Origin: Anaerosoma tenue
GTDB lineage: Bacteria > Actinomycetota > Coriobacteriia > Anaerosomatales > Anaerosomataceae
DNA length: 64,000 nt
Assembly: GCF_023161965.1 (NCBI RefSeq)
Contig: NZ_JALNTY010000001.1
Span: forward strand, 248,001-312,000
Direction of reading: 5' to 3'
Below the pieces are notes generated by a model. It saw only the letters and a program-made list of their open reading frames with translations. It was not told where the DNA came from and searched no databases. Made by a program: the position numbers and the translations under genes. Each line of letters starts with the position of its first letter. Position 1 is the first letter of the stretch. Below, piece by piece: positions 17,901 through 23,999 of this stretch.

Positions 17901-18351
17901 GCTCGCCCGCGCCGACCTCGAACGCCGCGGCGTCACCTGGGCACGCGACCTGCCCGCGTGCGAGGACCGTGCGCGTATCCGGGTGTGCGGAGTGCGAGAG
18001 CGCGCGCAGACGCCGCGGACCCGCTCGGGCAGGCGCACGTGCTTCCTCACGCTCGAGGACCCCACCGGGCTCATCGACGTGGTGGTCTTCGAGGACGCGC
18101 TCAACCGCTACGGCGACGTGATCGTGAAGAACCGCGCGTACCTCGTGGAGGGCGTGCTGCAGAACAACTGTGAGCGCGGCATCGCGCTCATCGCCGAGCG
18201 GATCGAGCCCTACGTGGTGCGCGATGAAGGCCGCGAACTCGTTCGCCTCCGCCGCGGAGTGGGCGCTGGCCCGCTCGGCCCGACGCTCGGTGGTCCGGGA
18301 GCGGAAGAGACGAACGAGATGCAAGAGGTCACGCAGGAGGCATCCGCGTAG
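14986..18351 (+). CDS. dnaE2: Error-prone DNA polymerase III alpha subunit DnaE2
   Basis: C-family polymerase used for translesion synthesis under SOS control. The 1121-residue protein starts with a PHP domain (VHLHVHSHFSFMDG), then the palm with GRGSAGDS and PDIDVDF (about 413-419) carrying catalytic aspartates, then the fingers (GVIVYQEQVL, AAYGFCKAHA), a helix-hairpin-helix region and a C-terminal OB fold (LEDPTGLIDVVVFED). Length and the LexA-controlled promoter favour DnaE2 over the replicative DnaE. The last codons form one arm of the downstream terminator. Confidence 0.92.
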   Translation: MAGFVHLHVHSHFSFMDGASSPDALLARAAGYGMDALGLTDHQGLYGAIRFYRAALEAGVKPVVGAEIVIEAAGLEGEATIEGDLPPGRRLALPAPVGFGRAAGAGFHLTLLAQDITGYRNLCRLLSRTHVRTGDDPSVVTITDLERYSEGLIGLSGCPCGEAGAAVLAGLGARAERALRRLARCFAPDSFYVELMHLMTPDSPRYVAGLVTLAERCGLPVVATNDVHYAERRDFRLHDVLASAGARTMLPGPYDRPNAELWLKPAGEMRRLFADVPQACDATLEIAERCSLDLGLGSFHFPAADVPKGETAYSVLSKAAWHGLEERYRPVTPEAVRRLQYELSVIQDLGFPEYFLTVKDIVDFAKREGIRCSGRGSAGDSIVTYLLGITDADPIAHDLLFERFLNPERRQMPDIDVDFDSRRRDEVIAYIYDRFGHDHVAMVATVNTMTARSAVRTAAKALGHTADEINAFSRYLPWVSARRLPEVLVTYPECRDHPLLAPEHGLLVELAIELDHTPMHLGTHLGGFIITREPIDTWMPLQWAAKGVVVSQYDKDDIEALGLVKMDILGLRTHSAISDTVRMARERVGPEAVPEPFDLPHDDPRVYATIAAADTVGMFQLESSGQRNLAMRLRERDFEDIIAAISLFRPGPLEAEMITPFIRRRHGLEPVTVPHPAMGEVLRSSYGVIVYQEQVLQVAKAVAGFTLAEADSLRRAMTKGRSREAMEAIRVHFVERACGLGTERKVAEEVFRQLEGFAAYGFCKAHAACFAVVSYATAWLKVYYPAEFAAAILNNEPMGFYSPRVVLDDVRRHGIAVLSPHINASSAEFTVERDGGAIRVGLGSLLSMTSRLLSVLEAERSVRPFADLADFLKRTRAEEPAARSLIRVGALDGLGVTDASRPPTRDEMLALLPELKAVIARQGVAGDDTLLIAPARARGPVDTGHVSGWTPAMRLSAELECLGLAITAHPLSLARADLERRGVTWARDLPACEDRARIRVCGVRERAQTPRTRSGRRTCFLTLEDPTGLIDVVVFEDALNRYGDVIVKNRAYLVEGVLQNNCERGIALIAERIEPYVVRDEGRELVRLRRGVGAGPLGPTLGGPGAEETNEMQEVTQEASA

Positions 18352-18384
18352 TCACTCAGCAGCGGGAGCCTCCTGCGTGACCTC
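18325..18384. terminator. Shared bidirectional terminator between dnaE2 and the lipoprotein gene
   Basis: Perfect 17-bp inverted repeat: 18325-18341 pairs with 18368-18384, with a 26-nt loop containing the dnaE2 stop. It lies between two convergent genes, and one arm is inside the dnaE2 coding sequence. No strong T-run on either side. Confidence 0.7.
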
Positions 18385-18397
18385 CGAGCGCAGCGCC

Positions 18398-18871
18398 CTA
18401 GGGCTCGTCCGCTCTCGCCACGAACTCGGCGGTCATCGGCGGGCCGGGGAGGGTGCCGTCGTCTTCAGGCATGACGCCCTCGGCGTAGACGAGCGCGCCG
18501 GACGTGCTGCACGCAGCGTCGAGGTCGGCCATGTTCTCGATGACCACGATGACCTCGGCGTCCATGGGCGGCTCCTCGCCTGGTGTGCCGTTGACGATGC
18601 ACCACGATGCGCCCTCGCTCGCGCGGTACTGGATGATGCCCACTGCGCGGATGCGGCCGTCCCCAAGGTCGGTGAGGCCGATCTCCCGCTCAGACTCCGG
18701 CAGCGGAGGGTGTGTGGCGACCGTCTCTTCCACGCCGAGGACACCGTCATCGCTCGTGGACGGCTCCGGGTCGGCGGTGGAGCACCCGGTGGCCGCGACA
18801 CACGCGATGACGAGTGCGACCGCCATCACGGAGAGCAGCACCCCTCGTGTCCGTGCGCGTCCTCTGGTCAT
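18398..18871 (-). CDS. Putative lipoprotein of unknown function
   Basis: 157 residues. It begins with a basic n-region (MTRGRARTRG), a hydrophobic core and a lipobox AATGC, so it is probably lipid-anchored with Cys near residue 30 as the new N-terminus. The mature part is acidic, with two further cysteines (SWCIVNG, LDAACST) that could form a disulfide. I recognise no family. It starts 4 nt after the dinB stop and is preceded by AAGGGG, so it is probably co-transcribed with dinB. Confidence 0.75.
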   Translation of the reverse strand: MTRGRARTRGVLLSVMAVALVIACVAATGCSTADPEPSTSDDGVLGVEETVATHPPLPESEREIGLTDLGDGRIRAVGIIQYRASEGASWCIVNGTPGEEPPMDAEVIVVIENMADLDAACSTSGALVYAEGVMPEDDGTLPGPPMTAEFVARADEP

Positions 18872-18875
18872 TCGA

Positions 18876-20081
18876 TCACCCCTTCTGCTCGTCCGCCTCG
18901 ACATGTGGCACGCCACGCAGGATGGCGGCATCACCGAAACGCGCCCTGACCGCGTCCACGCTCTCCACGAGCGCTCTGCTCTTGGAGGTGTCGGTCACCT
19001 CGTCACCGAAGAGGTCGAGCTGCGTCGACGGAACCCCGAATCCGGAGACGCCGAACCCGAGCAGGCGGAGCCCCGCTCCGGGCGTCCACGCTCCCCGTAT
19101 CAGGTCGAGGGCGGCCGGCAGCAGCTCGTCGGCGAGATCCATGGCGCCGGGGAACGTCTGACGAACCGTCTTCGTGGTGAAGTCGGCGTACCGTAGCTTC
19201 ACCGTGACCGTGCGCCCCTGAAGACCCTTTCGGCGCAGGCGCACGGACACCTTCTCCACGAGACGGCGCAAGGCCGCCTCGACTTCGTCGCGCTCGCGCA
19301 CGTCGGTGCTGAACGTGTGCTCGTTGGACACGGACTTCACATCTCGTGAGGGGGCGACAGGGCGGTGGTCGAGCCCGGCGGCGCGCTCAACGCTGACGGG
19401 TCCCGCTGAGCCCATGAGCCCGCTGGCGCTCGCGGGGTCGAGCTTGGCGAGATCGCCGAGCGTGCGGATACCGGCGCTGCGCAACGCCGTCGCGGTGGCA
19501 TTGCCTATGCCGGGGAGCGTGTCCACAGGCAGAGGCGCGAGGAAGGCCGCCTCCTCGCCGGGTCTCACGATGGTGATGCCATGCGGCTTGTCGTGATCGG
19601 AGGCGATCTTCGCTACGGTCTTGCAGGTGGCGACCCCCACTGAGCACGAGAGCCCGAGCTCGTCCACGCGTCCCTGGATCCCGGCAGCCGCCTCGGCGGG
19701 GTGTTGCGGTCTGTGCGCCGAGGGGGTGACATCGAGGAAAGCCTCGTCGATCGAGATCTGTTCCACGGCCGGGGTGAGCTCCTCGAACATGGCCAGGATG
19801 CGCACCGACAGTTCGCGGTAACGGTCGAACCTGGCGGGCGCCCACACGGCGTCGGGGCAGAGCCGCTGCGCTTGGGCCGATGGCATGGCCGAGCGTACAC
19901 CGAACCGTCGGGCCTCGTAGGACGCAGCCGCGACCACTCCCCGGCGATCGGCCGCACCACCCACGATCACCGGCAGACCACGCCACTCGGGATGGTCGAG
20001 CTGTTCCACCGCGGCAAAGAACGCGTCCATGTCCACATGCAGGACGGCGCGCGCAGGCCATGTGGGGCAACCGATGTCCAT
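18876..20081 (-). CDS. dinB: Y-family DNA polymerase IV (DinB)
   Basis: Translesion polymerase. Catalytic carboxylates are in VDMDAFFAAVE and SISIDEAFLDV-type motifs (here QISIDEAFLDV); the little-finger domain follows about residue 240. A beta-clamp binding peptide QLDLF sits at about 354-358, followed by a 43-residue tail rather than ending the protein. 401 residues is normal. A -10 box TAGACT on the minus strand ends 6 nt before the ATG and no Shine-Dalgarno is seen, so the mRNA is probably leaderless. It is adjacent to the SOS dnaE2 operon but has no visible LexA box of its own. Confidence 0.93.
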   Translation of the reverse strand: MDIGCPTWPARAVLHVDMDAFFAAVEQLDHPEWRGLPVIVGGAADRRGVVAAASYEARRFGVRSAMPSAQAQRLCPDAVWAPARFDRYRELSVRILAMFEELTPAVEQISIDEAFLDVTPSAHRPQHPAEAAAGIQGRVDELGLSCSVGVATCKTVAKIASDHDKPHGITIVRPGEEAAFLAPLPVDTLPGIGNATATALRSAGIRTLGDLAKLDPASASGLMGSAGPVSVERAAGLDHRPVAPSRDVKSVSNEHTFSTDVRERDEVEAALRRLVEKVSVRLRRKGLQGRTVTVKLRYADFTTKTVRQTFPGAMDLADELLPAALDLIRGAWTPGAGLRLLGFGVSGFGVPSTQLDLFGDEVTDTSKSRALVESVDAVRARFGDAAILRGVPHVEADEQKG

Positions 20082-20087
20082 GTATCG

Positions 20088-20120
20088 AGTCTACGGCCTC
20101 ACGGCCGCAAACGGTAGACT
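20088..20120. promoter_or_regulatory. Divergent dinB/nfo promoter region with central inverted repeat
   Basis: TAGACT on the minus strand (20088-20093) for dinB and TAGACT on the plus strand (20115-20120) for nfo face outward. Between them lies CGGCC-TCAC-GGCCG (20094-20107). Both -35 regions are poor. The repeat could be an operator acting on both genes; no LexA box is present. Confidence 0.5.
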
Positions 20121-20139
20121 GGCGGGAGGAGGTGTGCGG

Positions 20140-20997
20140 ATGCGATTCGGTGCGCATGTGAGCGTCGCGGGTGGGCTCGCGGCTGCGGTCGACTATGCGG
20201 TCTCGGTAGGCTGTGAGTGCATGCAGGTCTTCGCGAAGAGCCCGCGTCAATGGAACGCGAGGGCTCTCGACCCGGAGGCTGTGGCGGCGTTCCGCGACCG
20301 GTGTTCCGCGAGCGGTATGGGTCCGGTGTTCACCCATACCGCATACCTGATCAACCTGGGCAGCGATGATGACGGGCTCTGGGAGCGCTCCTGGAGGGCG
20401 CTCGCCGACGAGTTGAGCCGGGGAGAGGCGCTCGGCGCCGCGGGTGTGGTGACGCACGTCGGCACGCGTTACAAGAGTGCGCCGGAGCGCACCGCCGGGC
20501 GGATCGCCCGGGGCGTCGACCTGGCGTGGACGGCGTCGGGAGCCGTGGAGACACGGCTTCTGCTCGAGAACACAGCGGCCGCAGGCACTACGTTCGGTGA
20601 CGGCCCCGACGAGCTTGGTGCGGTGTTGGAGAGGCTCGATGCGGCTCATGGTCACACCGGCGTATGTCTCGACACCTGTCATGCGCACGCAGCGGGATGG
20701 GATCTCGCACAGTCTCACACGTGGGATGAGTTGTTGGGCGCGTTCGAGGTCTGTTGCGGCATGCCGATCGAGCTCATACATGCCAACGACTGCGCGTTCG
20801 GCCCGAGCGAGCACAAGGATCGCCATGCGTGGATCGGTGACGGGACGATCGGCGTGGACGGTTTCCGTCGGATGGTCTCGGAGGCGCGGCTGTCCGACGT
20901 GCCGGTGATCACGGAGATGCCCGGTGAGGCGCCCGTGAAGGACGCCGAGAACATCAACCGGCTGAAACGTCTCCGTGATGGCGTCGCGGGATCCTGA
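20140..20997 (+). CDS. nfo: Endonuclease IV (AP endonuclease)
   Basis: Cleaves DNA at abasic sites in base-excision repair. The 285-residue TIM barrel starts MRFGAHVSVAGG and has THVGTRY, LLLENTA (Glu ligand), CLDTCHAHAAG, IHANDC, DRHAWIGDG and a final TEMPG, which together supply the trinuclear zinc site. ATG at 20140 follows GGAGGAGG. Its last 44 bp overlap the 3' end of the convergent nuclease gene. Confidence 0.95.
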   Translation: MRFGAHVSVAGGLAAAVDYAVSVGCECMQVFAKSPRQWNARALDPEAVAAFRDRCSASGMGPVFTHTAYLINLGSDDDGLWERSWRALADELSRGEALGAAGVVTHVGTRYKSAPERTAGRIARGVDLAWTASGAVETRLLLENTAAAGTTFGDGPDELGAVLERLDAAHGHTGVCLDTCHAHAAGWDLAQSHTWDELLGAFEVCCGMPIELIHANDCAFGPSEHKDRHAWIGDGTIGVDGFRRMVSEARLSDVPVITEMPGEAPVKDAENINRLKRLRDGVAGS

Positions 20998-22636
20998 AGA
21001 GCCTGCGCGTCGCCGACATGATCTCGGACACGGCGGCCGGGATGTCGTCGCCCACCTGGACGATGAGCGGCGCATGCTGCTGACGGTACGCGTCGATGAT
21101 GGCCATCTCCTCAAGCCGCTTCGGCGTGATAGGAGGGTTGGCGGAGGTGCGTTGCACGGCCCTCTGCAGAGTACGGTCGAGAGTGGCGCGCGTCGCCTTC
21201 TGTGCGATCTCGGTCGCGCTCAGGCGCAGCGTGGTGAAGCGCCAGCCGTTCACGAGGATGGAGAGCGTGACTGCTTCGGTGGTGCCTTCGATGACCACGG
21301 AGACGCCGAGCCCACGTGCACGGGAAGCCATGGCGAGACCCGCGGAGGTGCGATCGAGGGCTCGCAAGGCGTCACGGTAGTAGGCTGCCTGCTCGTATTC
21401 CTCGCCGCGCGCGGACCTGTCGCGCATCGTCTGCAGGTGGGTCCTGAAGTACGCGTCATCACCCCGGAGGACCTGCAGACACCGGTCCACCCGGACGCGG
21501 TACGCTTCGACGCCCTCGGAGAACAGCGTGGGTCCGTCACACCGGCCCTGTTCACGCAGACGGCAGCGATGAGCGCGACAGTCGGCGACGGTCCTGCGGC
21601 ATTGCCTTAGACCGTATACGCGCGAGAGCGTGTCGGCGACCGTGGTGGCGGCCCACTGGCTGGTGAGCGGGCCGAGTGTCTCCCCGGTCCGATACCGCCG
21701 CTTCGTCACTTGTACCGTGGGGTAGGGAGACGCGGTGTCGAGGTGGATGAAGATGGGGATCCGCGGGTTGGTCGTGTTGCGATTGAAGTCGGGACGGTAG
21801 CGGTACCTGAGCCGCGCCTCGAGGATCTCGGCGTCGAGCTGCGAGACGCATTCGATGTGCTCGACCGACTCCGCGAGCGCCGCCGGCGAGTCGGTCACCA
21901 CGTCAGCGGCGTAGAAGTGCGACCTGACCTTCGACCGGAGGTCGCGCGCACGACCAACGTAGATGACGGAACCGTACTCGCCGCGAAAGAGATACACGCC
22001 GGGGCCGGGCGGCATATGGGTTGCGAGCGGAAGCTTGGCAGCGAGGTCGCTGCACTCGGCGATACCGCACAGCCGTGCGGTGTCCCCGGCGGTGACGATG
22101 CCTTCAGCCTGCAATTCGGGCAGCATGCACAACAGGATCTCGGCGGTAGCCAGGGCGTCGGGCAGCGCGCGATGGTTGGGCACGGTCGAGACGTCGTAGA
22201 AGCGCGCGAGCTCCCGCAGGTTGTTGCGGGTGATCTCGGGATGCAGGCGGCGGGCGAGGCACAGCGTGTCGAGGACGGGCCGTGGGAAGGGCGCGCCGAG
22301 TGCCCGCTCCGCCTCGAAGTCCAGGAATCCCAGATCGAACCGGTGATTGTGGGCGACGATGACGGCGTCCTCGGTGAAGGCGGCGAATCGTGAGACCGCG
22401 TCGGACACTGAAGGCGCGCGCGATACCATCGTCTCGGTGATGCCGGTGAGCCGTTCGACGACGGCGGGGATCGGTTCGGTGGGGCGAACGAGCGTGGTGA
22501 AGGTGTCGACGATCGCACCATGCTGGATGCGTGCCGCCCCGATCTCGAGGATGGAAGACGTCCCGGGCCGGCATCCTGTCGTCTCGATGTCGACCGTGAC
22601 GAACGAACCTGTGGCGAGGGGAGTGGGCGCGAGCAT
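20954..22636 (-). CDS. DnaQ-type 3'-5' exonuclease fused to a UvrC/Cho-like GIY-YIG nuclease
   Basis: 560 residues from ATG 22636. Residues about 8-175 form a DEDDh exonuclease (FVTVDIETTG, NHRFDLGF, HRALPDALAT). Residues about 205-290 are a GIY-YIG domain (GPGVYLFRGEYGSVIYVGRARDL). Next comes a Cys-rich stretch (RQCRRTVADCRAHRCRLREQGRC) resembling three of the four cysteines that hold the Fe-S cluster in UvrC, then a UVR-like helical region. This fusion is known in mycobacteria and relatives. It probably acts in repair, with flap or incision cleavage followed by trimming. Upstream in-frame ATGs at 22669 and 22723 are less likely starts. Confidence 0.85.
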   Translation of the reverse strand: MLAPTPLATGSFVTVDIETTGCRPGTSSILEIGAARIQHGAIVDTFTTLVRPTEPIPAVVERLTGITETMVSRAPSVSDAVSRFAAFTEDAVIVAHNHRFDLGFLDFEAERALGAPFPRPVLDTLCLARRLHPEITRNNLRELARFYDVSTVPNHRALPDALATAEILLCMLPELQAEGIVTAGDTARLCGIAECSDLAAKLPLATHMPPGPGVYLFRGEYGSVIYVGRARDLRSKVRSHFYAADVVTDSPAALAESVEHIECVSQLDAEILEARLRYRYRPDFNRNTTNPRIPIFIHLDTASPYPTVQVTKRRYRTGETLGPLTSQWAATTVADTLSRVYGLRQCRRTVADCRAHRCRLREQGRCDGPTLFSEGVEAYRVRVDRCLQVLRGDDAYFRTHLQTMRDRSARGEEYEQAAYYRDALRALDRTSAGLAMASRARGLGVSVVIEGTTEAVTLSILVNGWRFTTLRLSATEIAQKATRATLDRTLQRAVQRTSANPPITPKRLEEMAIIDAYRQQHAPLIVQVGDDIPAAVSEIMSATRRLFRIPRRHHGDVSAG

Positions 22637-22767
22637 CTGGTTCCCGTGTGGTAGATGGGTTCCGAACATCCTACCATGTGGCGTTGTAGCGTGATGTCGG
22701 GCACAGAAGAGATGGAATATCATAGAGTGTGGTGCATGGCTCGAACGCGACAGGATGGGGTGTTGGA

Positions 22768-23925
22768 ATGGCGTTCTTCATTGTCGAGCGAGTGACCGAT
22801 GACGGCGGCCTGCGGCTTCCCGTGTCGGGTACGTTCGCCACTCGCGAGGAAGCGTTGGCCTCCCTGTCCGCCGCGGTCGCGTCCGGTGACGCCACCGTCA
22901 CGGGCGGGCAGGTCTACGTGGTCGATCTGGAAACGGCCATTCCTGTGCTCGTGATGCCGGCGGCCGAAAGGGTCGTAGCCGACAGCGAACCGGAGGGCGC
23001 CCAGGCGGCAGAGGCAGAGCCGGTGTCGTCCGCCACGGTCGTAGAGCCGGAGATCGAGGCGCCCGAGGTCGAGGCGGAAGCCGATATCCTCGCACTGCAA
23101 GAGGAGGCGGAGGCCGACGCCGTCGTAGTGGAGGAAGAGGCGGAGATCGAGATGCCGCCGGATGGGGATGCCTCTCTCACGGAAGGGGGCGCATCGCTTG
23201 CGGATGCGCTCAAGCGTGCGACATCGTCCCTGGAGGAGTCGGGGATCAGGGCGCCGGAGTCCATCGGGGCTCACGAGGACGACGAGCAGGAAGCGCAGGA
23301 TCCACTCGCGCAGGAGAACGAGGATGTGGGCGCGGAAAAGGAAGCCGACGAGCGGGACGAGTCCGAGATCGCCGCTCAGGCATACATCGCCCCGGAACTT
23401 CGCGACCTTCCCGTGGCAACGGCTGTCGCGGAGCCGATGAGCAGCGCTATCGAAGCGGACGAAGCGCCACTGGCGCCCTCATCCGACGGCGGGTCCGAAG
23501 GAGGCGGAGAGCCCGCATCCCCCGAGAGCCCCTCGGAGTGGCCGTGGGCCAACGTCGAGGCTTATGAGCCCGAAGAGGAGGAGGCCAGCGATTTCGAGGT
23601 GCAGGCCGCGCCCGAGGACGGGGACACGCTCATCGCGAGCGCGCCACCGATGGGTGAAGACGCCTACCTGCCCAAGCCGGTGATCCTGGGCGACTACGGC
23701 GATACGGGCAGCGATGACGTGTCAGCAGCGTTCGAAGAGCCGCCCGCCGCAGTCGAGGACGAGGACGAGGATGACGTGTCCCCGCTGGAGCCGGGCTACG
23801 AAGCATCGGGTTCTCTCGACATGAGCGCGTACACATGCAGCGACTGTGTCTACTCGAACACGTGTCCAAAGGTCGGGGAGGTCACACCCGCTGAGTGTGG
23901 CACCTTCCAGTGGAGGTCATCCTGA
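22768..23925 (+). CDS. Hypothetical acidic protein with C-terminal cysteine cluster
   Basis: 385 residues; not recognised. Residues 1-60 look like a small alpha/beta domain (MAFFIVERVTDD...VYVVDLETAIPVLVM). About 65-350 is a long, highly acidic, Ala/Pro/Glu-rich linker that is likely disordered. The last 30 residues hold four cysteines spaced C-x2-C-x5-C-x9-C (CSDCVYSNTCPKVGEVTPAEC), suggesting a zinc or Fe-S knob. No signal peptide. ATG 22768 follows GGATGGGG. It lies just upstream of the ChlI-ChlD gene, separated by a hairpin. GTG 22729 is an alternative start. Confidence 0.65.
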   Translation: MAFFIVERVTDDGGLRLPVSGTFATREEALASLSAAVASGDATVTGGQVYVVDLETAIPVLVMPAAERVVADSEPEGAQAAEAEPVSSATVVEPEIEAPEVEAEADILALQEEAEADAVVVEEEAEIEMPPDGDASLTEGGASLADALKRATSSLEESGIRAPESIGAHEDDEQEAQDPLAQENEDVGAEKEADERDESEIAAQAYIAPELRDLPVATAVAEPMSSAIEADEAPLAPSSDGGSEGGGEPASPESPSEWPWANVEAYEPEEEEASDFEVQAAPEDGDTLIASAPPMGEDAYLPKPVILGDYGDTGSDDVSAAFEEPPAAVEDEDEDDVSPLEPGYEASGSLDMSAYTCSDCVYSNTCPKVGEVTPAECGTFQWRSS

Positions 23926-23938
23926 CCACAAGAACTAG

Positions 23939-23968
23939 GTGACAGATGCGGCCCGTCTACCATATAGT
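23939..23968 (+). promoter_or_regulatory. Promoter of the ChlI-ChlD gene
   Basis: GTGACA (23939-23944), an 18-nt spacer and TATAGT (23963-23968). The -10 box lies in the loop of the hairpin at 23948-23981. ATG follows 32 nt downstream behind GGAGG. Confidence 0.5.
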
Positions 23969-23981
23969 GTAGATGGGCCGC
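23948..23981 (+). terminator. 13-bp hairpin after the acidic protein gene
   Basis: 23948-23960 pairs with 23969-23981 (one G-T wobble) around an 8-nt loop, 22 nt after the stop codon. It is followed by TTGCCAT rather than a T-run. The loop contains the -10 of the next promoter, so terminator and promoter are superimposed. Confidence 0.6.
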
Positions 23982-23999
23982 TTGCCATCTGGAGGGCGT

